NCBI GenBank assembly: GCA_002368715.1
Contig: DFEO01000032.1
Coordinates: 1-7,445 of the forward strand
Length of the DNA: 7,445 nucleotides
Direction of reading: 5' to 3'
From: Ruminococcus sp. UBA3800
GTDB taxonomy: Bacteria; Bacillota; Clostridia; Oscillospirales; Ruminococcaceae
A model generated the notes under the pieces. It ran no database searches. It worked only from the letters and a program-made list of their open reading frames with translations, and had not been told where the DNA came from. Positions 1 to 6,487 of this stretch are shown here, in pieces. Position numbers and translations under genes: made by a program. Numbering within the stretch: the stretch's first letter is position 1; each line of letters starts with the position of its first letter.

Positions 1-26
1 TTTAGTGATTATAGCAACCTTTAAGT

Positions 27-67
27 AAAATAAAAAAATCACTAAAACCGTTATGGTTCTAGTGATT
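27..67 (-). terminator. Intrinsic terminator of the fMet tRNA gene
   Basis: On the minus strand a 13-bp stem (arms 55-67 and 37-49, one G-U pair, five-base loop 50-54) is followed by five U, one A and four U (27-36). The stem starts six bases after the encoded CCA end of the tRNA, so it ends that transcript. A further copy of the arm sequence lies at 1-10 and could compete with the proximal arm, but it is not needed for the hairpin. Confidence 0.88.
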
Positions 68-73
68 AAAGTT

Positions 74-150
<77 letters not shown>

Positions 151-174
151 ATATTCTTATCTGAGTGCCTATTG

Positions 175-203
175 ATTATACCACATTTTGGTCACGATGT
201 CAA
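175..203 (-). promoter_or_regulatory. Consensus sigma-70/SigA promoter of the fMet tRNA
   Basis: On the minus strand TTGACA (198-203) and TATAAT (175-180) match both consensus hexamers exactly and are separated by the ideal 17 bases. Transcription should start near 168, about 18 bases before the mature tRNA 5' end at 150. That leaves a short leader for RNase P to remove. Such a strong promoter fits a stable-RNA gene. Confidence 0.9.
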
Positions 204-416
204 CCCCCTTTTTTGTGTTTCATTGCTATGTTACATTATATGCCGCTTTCGTTGATTATATTCAGCGCTTTTTACAAAACCTTCCCTCACTTTTCATATT
301 ATATCCGGACGTCGCCCCGACAAGAGGCAGCGATCGGTGTTTGCCCAGAACGAAACCTGTGGTGTGTTTTTATCTCTTTTTGTGCGTAAAAACACGGAAA
401 ATTAACAGATTTGCTA
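204..416. other. Intergenic region between two divergent promoters
   Basis: No convincing gene is seen here. The short open frames lack a ribosome binding site and resemble no family I know. The only clear structure is a 9-bp inverted repeat at 364-395, listed separately. I do not recognise a riboswitch or small RNA. The stretch is AT-rich except for roughly 306-345. Confidence 0.6.
364..395. repeat. 9-bp inverted repeat upstream of the symporter promoter
   Basis: GTGTTTTTA (364-372) and TAAAAACAC (387-395) are perfect inverted copies separated by 14 bases. The right arm ends 21 bases before the -35 box, so the repeat lies about 57-88 bases before the expected transcription start. That position would suit an activator or a DNA-bending site. 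The arms are AT-rich, so chance occurrence is possible. Confidence 0.35.
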
Positions 417-445
417 TTGACAAATCAGACGGAATGGGTTATAAT
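417..445 (+). promoter_or_regulatory. Consensus sigma-70/SigA promoter of the symporter gene
   Basis: TTGACA (417-422) and TATAAT (440-445) are exact consensus hexamers with 17 bases between them. The expected start near 452 gives an untranslated leader of about 67 bases. Two small hairpins are possible in the leader (arms 453-458/467-472 and 475-480/485-490), both AT-rich and weak. No riboswitch or terminator is visible in it. Confidence 0.88.
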
Positions 446-503
446 GATACAGTGCTTTATCAAGAGAAAGCATAAAAGCTAAAAAGCTTTAAAGTATTAA
501 ATT

Positions 504-510
504 AAGGGAG
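504..510 (+). promoter_or_regulatory. Ribosome binding site that selects a TTG start
   Basis: AAGGGAG at 504-510 is the only good Shine-Dalgarno match before the symporter gene. A GTG at 510-512 overlaps it and cannot be used with it. A TTG at 519-521 lies eight bases downstream, the normal spacing. The binding site therefore points to TTG as the real start, three codons inside the longer reading frame. Confidence 0.7.
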
Positions 511-518
511 TGTTTCAA

Positions 519-2126
519 TTGACAGCAAGGTGGGTCATACTTGTGCTGTATCTTGCCCTGATGATAGGTATAGGTGTCTATTACAGGAGAAAGACAGCAA
601 GCGTCAATGACTTTGTCCTCGGCGGAAGAGCGCTGGGCGCATGGTTTACTGCATTTGCATACGGAACGTCGTATTTCTCGGCGGTGATTTTTGTCGGATA
701 TGCAGGAAAGTTTGGCTGGTCCTACGGTATCGCATCGACATGGGTGGGCATAGGCAACTGCGTCATTGGTTCGTGGCTGGCATGGAAGGTGCTCGGCAGG
801 CGGACAAGGATAATGACAAAGCATCTCGAGGCAAAAACGATGCCGGAGTATTTTGAGAAGCGTTACAACAGCAAGGGGCTGAAGATAGCTTCGGCACTTA
901 TTGTTTTCGTATTCCTCATCCCATACACCGCTTCGGTATATAACGGCCTTTCAAGGCTTTTTGAAAAGAGCTTCGGAATAGACTATGCGTGGTGCATAGT
1001 TGGTATGGCTGTGTTTACGGCGATCTATGTTATTCTTGGCGGCTATAAGGCTACCGCACTCAACGACTTTATCCAGGGACTTATAATGCTGGTGGGTATA
1101 GTTGCTGTTGTTCTGGCTGTTCTCAACCTCAACGGCGGCCTGTTCGATTCCATCGACAAGCTTGGCGAGGTCAAGGATCCGAGCGGCAAGACAGGCATTT
1201 ATAACACTGTCTTCGGACCCGACCCGATAAACCTTCTTGGTGTTGTGATCCTCACCTCTCTCGGCACCTGGGGACTTCCTCAGATGGTACAGAAGTTCTA
1301 TGCTATCAAGGATGACAAAGCTGTCAGGACGGGAACTGTTGTTTCAACTGTATTTGCGCTTGTAGTTGCCGGCGGCTGTTATTTCCTTGGCGGCTTCGGA
1401 AGGCTTTTTGCAGACCCTGCTGAGGGCGGTTTGCCCGAGGGCGGTTCCGATTCTATCGTTCCCATAATGATGGACAAGCTCCCGAATGCGCTGTTTGGAC
1501 TTGTTATAGTTCTGGTGCTTTCTGCTTCGATGTCCACTCTTTCGTCGCTGGTGCTCACATCCAGCTCGACGCTGACTATTGACCTTATCAAGCCCTGGCT
1601 TGACAAGAAGGGCAAGATGGATGACAGGAGAGAGCTTCTCATAATGAGGATCTTTATAGCTGTATTCCTTGTGGTGTCTGTTGCCATTGCTCTTATCACG
1701 CTCCACAATCCTCAGACCGTTATCTCGAGCCTTATGGGCATTTCCTGGGGCGCTCTTGCAGGTGCATTCCTGGCGCCGTTTATGTACGGACTTTTCAAGA
1801 AGAAGGTCACAAAGGCTGCTGTATGGGCAAGCTTTATCTGCGGCATCGGAATAACTGTGGTACATATGCTGATATACACCTTCGAGTTCATTCCTGATGC
1901 GCCCAAGACCCTTGGCAAGCTCAGTCTTGCTTCTCCCGTAAACGCAGGTGCGTTTGCGATGCTGTTCGGTCTTATAGTCGTACCCGTGGTCAGCGTTATG
2001 ACAAAGCAGAGCGACACCGACAAGGCTTATGTTGACGAGCTTTTCGAGTGCTATCACGAAAAGAAAGCAGCCGAAAAAGCCGAGAAGAAAAGTCAAAAGG
2101 CAGAGCCTAAGGCTGCCAGAGCATAA
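519..2126 (+). CDS. Sodium:solute symporter (SSS family, PutP/PanF-like)
   Basis: This 535-residue inner-membrane protein belongs to the SSS (SLC5-type) family, which uses the sodium gradient to import small solutes such as proline, pantothenate or sugars. About thirteen hydrophobic helices follow one another from residue 5 to about 494. Family landmarks are GGRALG (35-40), a GGYKATALNDFIQG stretch (174-187), and MSTLS (338-342). The last is also found in the helix of PutP whose serine/threonine residues help form the sodium site. The substrate cannot be read from sequence; the second motif resembles pantothenate carriers as much as proline ones. The C-terminus (about 514-535) is a lysine/alanine-rich tail, probably cytoplasmic. 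The start is taken as TTG because AAGGGAG lies eight bases upstream; the alternative GTG at 510 overlaps that site. The gene is monocistronic, with its own promoter and terminator. Confidence 0.9.
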   Translation: MTARWVILVLYLALMIGIGVYYRRKTASVNDFVLGGRALGAWFTAFAYGTSYFSAVIFVGYAGKFGWSYGIASTWVGIGNCVIGSWLAWKVLGRRTRIMTKHLEAKTMPEYFEKRYNSKGLKIASALIVFVFLIPYTASVYNGLSRLFEKSFGIDYAWCIVGMAVFTAIYVILGGYKATALNDFIQGLIMLVGIVAVVLAVLNLNGGLFDSIDKLGEVKDPSGKTGIYNTVFGPDPINLLGVVILTSLGTWGLPQMVQKFYAIKDDKAVRTGTVVSTVFALVVAGGCYFLGGFGRLFADPAEGGLPEGGSDSIVPIMMDKLPNALFGLVIVLVLSASMSTLSSLVLTSSSTLTIDLIKPWLDKKGKMDDRRELLIMRIFIAVFLVVSVAIALITLHNPQTVISSLMGISWGALAGAFLAPFMYGLFKKKVTKAAVWASFICGIGITVVHMLIYTFEFIPDAPKTLGKLSLASPVNAGAFAMLFGLIVVPVVSVMTKQSDTDKAYVDELFECYHEKKAAEKAEKKSQKAEPKAARA

Positions 2127-2142
2127 TGATCCGTATTCAGGT

Positions 2143-2175
2143 ATCCCTCCCCGCACCACGGGGAGGGATTTTTTT
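2143..2175 (+). terminator. Intrinsic terminator of the symporter gene
   Basis: A perfect 10-bp, mostly G-C stem (2143-2152 with 2160-2169) encloses a seven-base loop and runs straight into a tract of seven T (2169-2175). It lies 16 bases after the stop codon. The convergent NUDIX terminator begins two bases beyond the T tract. Confidence 0.95.
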
Positions 2176-2177
2176 GC

Positions 2178-2214
2178 AAAAAAAGATCACGCCTCACGAA
2201 AACGTGAGCCGTGA
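2178..2214 (-). terminator. Intrinsic terminator of the NUDIX gene
   Basis: Read on the minus strand, arms 2210-2214 plus 2203-2208 pair with 2187-2191 plus 2193-2198. This gives an 11-bp stem with one G-G mismatch (2209/2192) and a UUUU loop. A tract of seven U (2178-2184) follows after two bases. It starts 13 bases past the NUDIX stop codon. Confidence 0.9.
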
Positions 2215-2227
2215 CATTTGCGGCATA

Positions 2228-2635
2228 TCAGTAGATTATGTATTTCTTTGCCTTGTTTACGATAGACTTGTCATTCTCATAAGAAAGCACCTGACCGGCT
2301 CTGCCGATCTCGACCCACTTTATATCGGCTATCTCCTCTTCCTGAGGGCGATAGTCGGTGTTCTTGGCCTTGCCGATAAAATAGACAACGACCTTCTGGG
2401 TGTCCTTTCTGGGAGAATAGGTAACGAGTTCCCTGAAAGTGGTGTCAAGGTTCACGTCTATCCCGGTCTCCTCCATTATCTCACGCTTGGCAGTTTCTTC
2501 TTCTGTTTCGTCCCCCTCAACGTGTCCCTTCGGGAACGACCAATGTCCGCTGTTTATGTGCTTGATAAGGAGTATCTCGGTGTTTCCGTGATACTTTCTG
2601 TAAACAATAGCGCCGCAGGATTTTTCATGCAGCAT
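2228..2635 (-). CDS. NUDIX hydrolase, Ap4A-hydrolase-like
   Basis: This 135-residue soluble protein carries a complete NUDIX box at residues 37-59: G37, E43, R51-E52, E55-E56 and G58 in exact consensus spacing (GX5EX7REUXEEXGU). The glutamates bind the metal ions used to cleave a nucleoside diphosphate linked to another group. The preceding HWSFPKGHVEGDE (residues 31-43) resembles asymmetric bis(5'-nucleosyl)-tetraphosphatases, which degrade the stress nucleotide Ap4A. Many NUDIX subfamilies share this look, so the substrate is a guess. Length is normal for a single-domain NUDIX enzyme. The ATG at 2633-2635 has AAAGGA six bases upstream. The gene is transcribed alone, towards the symporter. 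Confidence 0.9.
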   Translation of the reverse strand: MLHEKSCGAIVYRKYHGNTEILLIKHINSGHWSFPKGHVEGDETEEETAKREIMEETGIDVNLDTTFRELVTYSPRKDTQKVVVYFIGKAKNTDYRPQEEEIADIKWVEIGRAGQVLSYENDKSIVNKAKKYIIY

Positions 2636-2649
2636 AAAATTTCCTTTCC

Positions 2650-2664
2650 AGCAGTTTTCCTGCT
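2650..2664 (-). promoter_or_regulatory. Small hairpin in the NUDIX leader next to the ribosome binding site
   Basis: Five-base arms (2660-2664 and 2650-2654) enclose a five-base loop in the roughly 40-base untranslated leader. The stem ends at the edge of the GGAAAGGA ribosome binding site (2642-2649). It could help keep that site open or affect mRNA stability. It is short and may be incidental. Confidence 0.3.
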
Positions 2665-2682
2665 TGATCTTTCATTGTTACC

Positions 2683-2711
2683 ATTATACCACAATTCCTT
2701 TTCTTTGTCTA
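2683..2711 (-). promoter_or_regulatory. SigA-type promoter of the NUDIX gene
   Basis: On the minus strand TAGACA (2706-2711, five of six consensus bases) and TATAAT (2683-2688, exact) are 17 bases apart. Transcription should start near 2676, about 40 bases before the NUDIX ATG. Confidence 0.8.
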
Positions 2712-2967
2712 CACCATTTAATAAATATATTGCAATTTTATGCACTTTGCACAACCGCTGCGGAACCTAGATACTTTCAGCTATTTTCTATAAAGTACAT
2801 AACCAAACAGCACGCCACCGCTTTTGCCGGTAACGTGCTGTTTGGTTTAAGGAAGGTTATATGAAGAAAGTTTTTATCTGTTTGTTGTCTTTGCCTTTCT
2901 GTTTATATATACGCAGCCACAAAACGAAATGGCAATACATTCACAAAACGTTTACAATTTTCGCATC
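2712..2967. other. Intergenic region between the NUDIX promoter and the acpP terminator
   Basis: This 256-base stretch holds a long palindrome at 2801-2847 (listed separately). Just after it, AAGGAAGG (2849-2856) precedes an ATG at 2861 on the plus strand. That frame begins with a signal-peptide-like hydrophobic run but continues through the acpP terminator and antisense to acpP, so I do not call it a gene. A TATAAA at 2789-2794 has no acceptable -35 partner. Nothing else is evident. Confidence 0.5.
2801..2847. repeat. Long palindromic hairpin element
   Basis: AACCAAACAGCACG (2801-2814) and CGTGCTGTTTGGTT (2834-2847) are perfect 14-base inverted copies. Inside them a second stem (2817-2820 with 2828-2831) closes a seven-base loop, separated from the main stem by two unpaired bases on each side. 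No T tract follows on either strand, so it is not a normal terminator. It lies outside the transcripts I can define. It could be an extragenic palindromic repeat, a protein-binding site, or the structured 5' end of an unseen RNA. Confidence 0.75.
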
Positions 2968-2998
2968 AAAAAAACTGCTCCCCAAAAAAAGGGAGCAG
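2968..2998 (-). terminator. Intrinsic terminator of the acc-acpP operon
   Basis: Minus-strand arms 2991-2998 and 2975-2982 form a perfect 8-bp stem rich in G-C with an eight-base loop, followed by seven U (2968-2974). It begins 14 bases after the acpP stop codon and ends the operon. On the plus strand the same hairpin is followed only by CTTTT, so it would be a weaker terminator in that direction. Confidence 0.92.
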
Positions 2999-3012
2999 CT
3001 TTTATCATTAAA

Positions 3013-3246
3013 TTATTCCTCAACCTTGCTCTCAATATACTTAACGATATCGCCGACAGTCTTGATGCCCTCAACGTCCTCGTCGGGGATCTCAACGTCA
3101 AAGCTTTCCTCGATGCTCATTACGAGATCGACAACGTCGAGAGAATCAGCGCCGAGATCCTCGGTGATGGAAGCCTCCATTGTCACCTCGTCCTTCTCGC
3201 ACTCGAGCTGGTCAACGATGATCTCACTTACCTTATCAAATACCAT
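3013..3246 (-). CDS. acpP: Acyl carrier protein
   Basis: This 77-residue acidic protein is a full-length ACP. Ser35 in the ADSLD motif (residues 33-37) is where the 4'-phosphopantetheine arm is attached by holo-ACP synthase. Fatty-acid intermediates ride on this arm while shuttled between the cytoplasmic FAS-II enzymes. The helix I, II and III pattern, including the acidic recognition helix after Ser35 ([18 protein letters not shown]), is intact. The ATG has GGAGGG eight bases upstream (3255-3260). It is the last gene before the operon terminator. The 60-base gap to accA shows no promoter or terminator, so it is probably cotranscribed, placing carrier and malonyl-CoA supply in one unit. Confidence 0.97.
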   Translation of the reverse strand: MVFDKVSEIIVDQLECEKDEVTMEASITEDLGADSLDVVDLVMSIEESFDVEIPDEDVEGIKTVGDIVKYIESKVEE

Positions 3247-3306
3247 TTTTCTTTCCCTCCATTCCTTAAAAATAGTGGCAGATCTGTGTTCAGCACTCCG
3301 AAGCCT

Positions 3307-4113
3307 TTACCCCTCCGAGAACTCGCCCACAGTTCTAAACTTATTATAGCGTTGATTTAGCAATTCGTCAAGCCCTTTTTTAAATTTTCTTTCAAGAGCC
3401 TGAGAAATATACTCACTTATGTTTTCTGCCGTCAGCTGAGCGTCGTTATGAGCACCGCCCTCGGCCTCGTCGATGATGTGGTCACACACTTTAAGTCTTA
3501 CCAGATCCTCGGCGGTTATCTTCATGATATCGCAGGCTTCACGCTCTCTGGAGGGATCCTTCCAGAGGATGCTTGCAAAGCCTCTGGGCGAGATGACTGA
3601 GTAGATCGCATTTTCCAGCATAGCCAGCTCATCGCACACACCCAGCGCCAGCGCTCCGCCCGAGCCGCCCTCGCCGAGTATTATCGAGATGATGGGAGTC
3701 TTTATCGTCATAAACTCCATGATATTGCGGGCGATCGCTTCGCCCTGTCCGTGCTGTTCGGCGTCTATGCCGCAGAAAGCTCCGGGGGTATCTATAAAGC
3801 ATATCACAGGTCTGTGGAATTTCTCGGCCTGTCTTGCGAGTCTCAGCGCCTTTCGGTAGCCCTCGGGGTGGGGCATCGCAAAGTTGCAGTCCTGATTTTC
3901 TTTAAGGTTTCGTCCCTTGACCTCTGCTATGACCGTCACGGGCGTGCCTTTAAAATAGCCTATGCCGCCCAGTATGGCGCCGTCGTCGCCAAAGAGCCTG
4001 TCGCCGTGAAGCTCATAGAAATTATCAAACAGAAGCGGGATATAATCTCTTATAGTTGGTCTGTCCTTGTGCCTGATAAGATCGAGTCTCTGGCAGGCTG
4101 TCAGCTCATTCAT
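3307..4113 (-). CDS. accA: Acetyl-CoA carboxylase carboxyltransferase subunit alpha
   Basis: AccA pairs with AccD to move the carboxyl group from carboxybiotin on AccB to acetyl-CoA, giving malonyl-CoA. The crotonase-like fold is visible: IDTPGAFCGIDAEQHGQGEA (107-126) and the glycine-rich GEGGSGGALAL (147-157), which helps form the oxyanion and CoA site. The protein has 268 residues against about 319 in E. coli. It lacks the N-terminal helical extension and begins at ACQRLDLIRHKDRPTIRDYI, which aligns just before the catalytic domain. The GAFCG and MLENAIYSVISPRGFASILW stretches resemble the short streptococcal form, so this is a known variant and not a truncation. The ATG overlaps the end of accD by eight bases (ATGAATGA), with AGGAG just upstream, implying translational coupling and equal dosage of the two subunits. 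Confidence 0.96.
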   Translation of the reverse strand: MNELTACQRLDLIRHKDRPTIRDYIPLLFDNFYELHGDRLFGDDGAILGGIGYFKGTPVTVIAEVKGRNLKENQDCNFAMPHPEGYRKALRLARQAEKFHRPVICFIDTPGAFCGIDAEQHGQGEAIARNIMEFMTIKTPIISIILGEGGSGGALALGVCDELAMLENAIYSVISPRGFASILWKDPSREREACDIMKITAEDLVRLKVCDHIIDEAEGGAHNDAQLTAENISEYISQALERKFKKGLDELLNQRYNKFRTVGEFSEG

Positions 4114-4987
4114 CGGCTCCTGCCCCCTTTCCGGAAAGCCTGTGTATCTTCAGAAGATTTGAGAGCACACGTCTCATCGACTTTCTCTCGACTATCATAT
4201 CCACGAAGCCGTTTTCAAGCATAAATTCCGCCGACTGGAAATCGTCCGGCAGCTTCTGCTTGATGGTGCCCTCGATAACACGTCTGCCTGCAAACCCTAT
4301 GAGCACCTTAGGCTCAGCGATGATGATATCGCCAAGAGAGGCGAACGAAGCCGTAACGCCGCCTGTGGTAGGGTCTGTCATAACAACAGTATAAAGAAGC
4401 CCTGCCTCGTTGTGTCTGGCGATAGCTCCGCTGGTCTTGGCCATCTGCATAAGGGAAACGATACCCTCCTGCATCCTGGCTCCGCCGGAAGCTGTGAAAG
4501 CCACAACGGGCAGCCTGTTCTCGGTGGCATACTCTATCGCTCTGGTTATCTTCTCGCCCACGACGCTTCCCATAGAAGCCATCATAAAGTTTGAATCCAT
4601 AACGATGATGATACACTCTTCGCCTCTGATAAGAGCCTTTCCCGTGAGAACGGCGTCTTTCAGGCCGGTTTTTTCTCTCATCTGGAGCTGTTTTTTATTA
4701 TAATCCGGAAAGTCTATCGGGTTTTTCGATATCATCTGCGCATCGAATTCCTCAAAGCTTCCCTTATCTACCGTTATATCCAGTCTTTCCTTGGCGCTCA
4801 GCCTTGAATGGTAGTTACATTCGGGACAAACCTTGCCTGCCTTGTTGAACTCCTCCATAAAGGTGACGCTTCGGCATCGGGGACACTTGAACAGCAGCCC
4901 CTTGGGGATATCGGTCTTCTTTTTGTCATCCTCTGTTTTATCGCCGTTGAACCTTACTTTGACAACAGAAAAAAGGTCTTCGAGCAT
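4106..4987 (-). CDS. accD: Acetyl-CoA carboxylase carboxyltransferase subunit beta
   Basis: AccD is the zinc-containing partner of AccA in the carboxyltransferase. The N-terminal zinc ribbon is complete, with Cys35, Cys38, Cys54 and Cys57 (CX2C-X15-CX2C). The catalytic crotonase-like domain shows GSVVGEKITRA (140-150), SGGARMQEG (167-175), PTTGGVTASFA (206-216) and GFAGRRVIE (231-239), all typical. At 293 residues it has normal length. The ATG at 4985-4987 has GGGGAGGGGG (4998-5007) about ten bases upstream. An 86-base gap without visible promoter or terminator separates it from accC, and it overlaps accA by eight bases downstream. No residue that I would expect to be conserved is missing. 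Confidence 0.97.
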   Translation of the reverse strand: MLEDLFSVVKVRFNGDKTEDDKKKTDIPKGLLFKCPRCRSVTFMEEFNKAGKVCPECNYHSRLSAKERLDITVDKGSFEEFDAQMISKNPIDFPDYNKKQLQMREKTGLKDAVLTGKALIRGEECIIIVMDSNFMMASMGSVVGEKITRAIEYATENRLPVVAFTASGGARMQEGIVSLMQMAKTSGAIARHNEAGLLYTVVMTDPTTGGVTASFASLGDIIIAEPKVLIGFAGRRVIEGTIKQKLPDDFQSAEFMLENGFVDMIVERKSMRRVLSNLLKIHRLSGKGAGADE

Positions 4988-5073
4988 TTTCTTAGTTCCC
5001 CCTCCCCGTATCAGTTAGCGGGTCTTATTTATTGTGTTTCTAAGCACTTGATCCGGTTTTTCAATAGCTTACT

Positions 5074-6429
5074 CTACTTCTCCAGAATATTCGTTCTGTT
5101 AAGAAAACCGTTATCGTAATTGCCGTCGAGAAACTCCTGGCACCTTATCAGCTTCAGCTGAAAATCGACATTCGTAGCAACTCCGTCCACGATGAACTCA
5201 GAGAGCGCCCATGTCATCTTGGCTATGGCTTCGGCTCTGTCCTTTCCGTGAACGATCAGCTTTGCTATCATCGAGTCATACTGGGGCGGTATCTCATAGC
5301 CCTGATAAGCTGCTGTGTCAACTCTTATCCCGGGGCCGCCGGGTATAAACAGCGAATTTATGGTGCCCGGTGAGGGTCTGAAATCCAGCATCGGGTTCTC
5401 TGCGTTTATCCTGCACTCTATCGAGTGACCTGAAAGCTTTACATCCTCCTGCTTTATCGACAGGTGCTCGCCCGAAGCGATGAGCAGCTGCTGCTTTACA
5501 AGGTCTATGCCTGTCACTGCTTCGGTAACGGGATGTTCCACCTGGATACGGGTGTTCATCTCCATAAAGTAGAAATTGCCGTCGTTGTCCACCAGAAATT
5601 CAATGGTTCCTGCGTTGCGGTAGCCGCACACTCTGGCTGCCCTTACAGCTGCCTCGCCCATACGTTTTCTGAGGTCATCCGTCATAAAGCCTGCGGGGGA
5701 AGGTGCTTCCTCAAGCACCTTCTGGTTTCTTCTCTGCATCGAGCAGTCACGCTCTCCCAGCCAGATAACGTCGCCGTAGTTGTCGGCCAGTATCTGTATC
5801 TCGATATGCTTCGGATTCTGGATGAACTTCTCCATATACACCTGGTCATTGCCAAAGCAAGCGAGCGCTTCCTGTCTTGCGGCCTTCATCATCGGCTCCA
5901 GCTCGTCGTCATTATTGACTATCCTGATGCCTCTTCCGCCGCCGCCGGCCGAAGCCTTGATAAGCACGGGGAACCCAAGGTCACGAGCCAGCGTGTGTGC
6001 CGCATGGATATTGGCGATAGCGCCGTCAGAGCCCATGATAACAGGCACTCCGGCTTCCTTCATGCTCTCCTTTGCCTGGGCCTTGTCGCCCAGCATCTCT
6101 ATTGAAACGGCTCTCGGTCCTATAAAGACGATGCCGCATTTCTCGCACATTCTTGCAAACTCGGCGTTCTCGGACAAAAATCCAAAGCCCGGGTGGATAG
6201 CCTCGGCTCCCGTTATTTCGCAGGCCGAGATTATAGCCCTGACATTCAGATAGCTGTCCTTGCTGGGCGCCGGACCGATGCAGACAGCCTCGTCGGCAAT
6301 GGCTGCATGGAGGGCGTTTTTATCGGCAGAGGAGTAAACAGCCACCGTATGTATGCCAAGCTCACGGCAAGCCCTGATGATCCTTACAGCGATCTCGCCT
6401 CTGTTGGCAATAAGAACTTTTTTGAACAT
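5074..6429 (-). CDS. accC: Acetyl-CoA carboxylase biotin carboxylase subunit
   Basis: AccC uses ATP and bicarbonate to carboxylate the biotin on AccB, the first half of the acetyl-CoA carboxylase reaction. The 451-residue length matches the family (449 in E. coli). Visible are the N-terminal [15 protein letters not shown], the Lys of GDK (114-116), the ATP-grasp glycine loop [14 protein letters not shown] (158-171), [17 protein letters not shown] (229-245), and the metal and catalytic segment [14 protein letters not shown] (290-303). The start is the ATG at 6427-6429, which has AAGGAG six bases upstream and begins exactly where homologues do. The open frame extends 18 codons further but lacks a binding site. 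It lies 58 bases after fabZ and is part of the same minus-strand operon. Confidence 0.97.
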   Translation of the reverse strand: MFKKVLIANRGEIAVRIIRACRELGIHTVAVYSSADKNALHAAIADEAVCIGPAPSKDSYLNVRAIISACEITGAEAIHPGFGFLSENAEFARMCEKCGIVFIGPRAVSIEMLGDKAQAKESMKEAGVPVIMGSDGAIANIHAAHTLARDLGFPVLIKASAGGGGRGIRIVNNDDELEPMMKAARQEALACFGNDQVYMEKFIQNPKHIEIQILADNYGDVIWLGERDCSMQRRNQKVLEEAPSPAGFMTDDLRKRMGEAAVRAARVCGYRNAGTIEFLVDNDGNFYFMEMNTRIQVEHPVTEAVTGIDLVKQQLLIASGEHLSIKQEDVKLSGHSIECRINAENPMLDFRPSPGTINSLFIPGGPGIRVDTAAYQGYEIPPQYDSMIAKLIVHGKDRAEAIAKMTWALSEFIVDGVATNVDFQLKLIRCQEFLDGNYDNGFLNRTNILEK

Positions 6430-6461
6430 AATATGCTCCTTGTGATTTGTTATGTAAAGAC

Positions 6462-6486
6462 CCTTTACGCTGAAAGCGGTCAAAGG
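6462..6486 (-). promoter_or_regulatory. Intercistronic stem-loop between fabZ and accC
   Basis: One base after the fabZ stop codon, outer arms 6482-6486 and 6462-6466 (5 bp) and inner arms 6475-6478 and 6468-6471 (4 bp) form a hairpin with a three-base loop and a small internal loop. No U tract follows, so it should not terminate strongly. Such structures can protect the 3' end of an upstream message segment or set relative expression in an operon. The role here is inferred. Confidence 0.4.
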
Positions 6487-6487
6487 A

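Noticed and set aside
204..416. Possible riboswitch or small RNA between the divergent promoters
   Set aside because: It lies upstream of both transcription starts, and I found no aptamer-like core or terminator; only an inverted repeat stands out.
1344..2159. Long minus-strand open frame of 271 codons opposite the symporter
   Set aside because: It lies wholly antisense to a well-supported membrane protein, is rich in Cys, His, Arg and Lys as is typical of shadow frames, and has no recognisable domain.
2126..2770. Plus-strand open frame opposite the NUDIX gene
   Set aside because: It crosses two terminators and mirrors a gene with an exact NUDIX box, so it is a shadow.
2861..3349. Plus-strand open frame with a good ribosome binding site and a signal-peptide-like start
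   Set aside because: After about 40 codons it runs through the acpP terminator and then antisense through acpP, with low-complexity serine/leucine-rich sequence. No clear promoter precedes it. It is kept only as part of the palindrome finding.
3307..4113. AccA seemingly truncated at the N-terminus compared with E. coli
   Set aside because: The short form starting just before the catalytic domain is known in streptococci and other Firmicutes, and the start has a ribosome binding site and overlaps accD in the usual way.
4988..5073. Possible internal promoter or attenuator in the accC-accD gap
   Set aside because: No acceptable -35/-10 pair and no hairpin with a U tract could be found in the 86 bases.
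5464..6105. Plus-strand open frame of 213 codons opposite accC
   Set aside because: It is antisense to the conserved ATP-grasp core of AccC and has no ribosome binding site or family resemblance.
6430..6483. 18-codon N-terminal extension of accC
   Set aside because: Homologues begin at the inner methionine, which has AAGGAG six bases upstream; the extension also covers the intercistronic hairpin.
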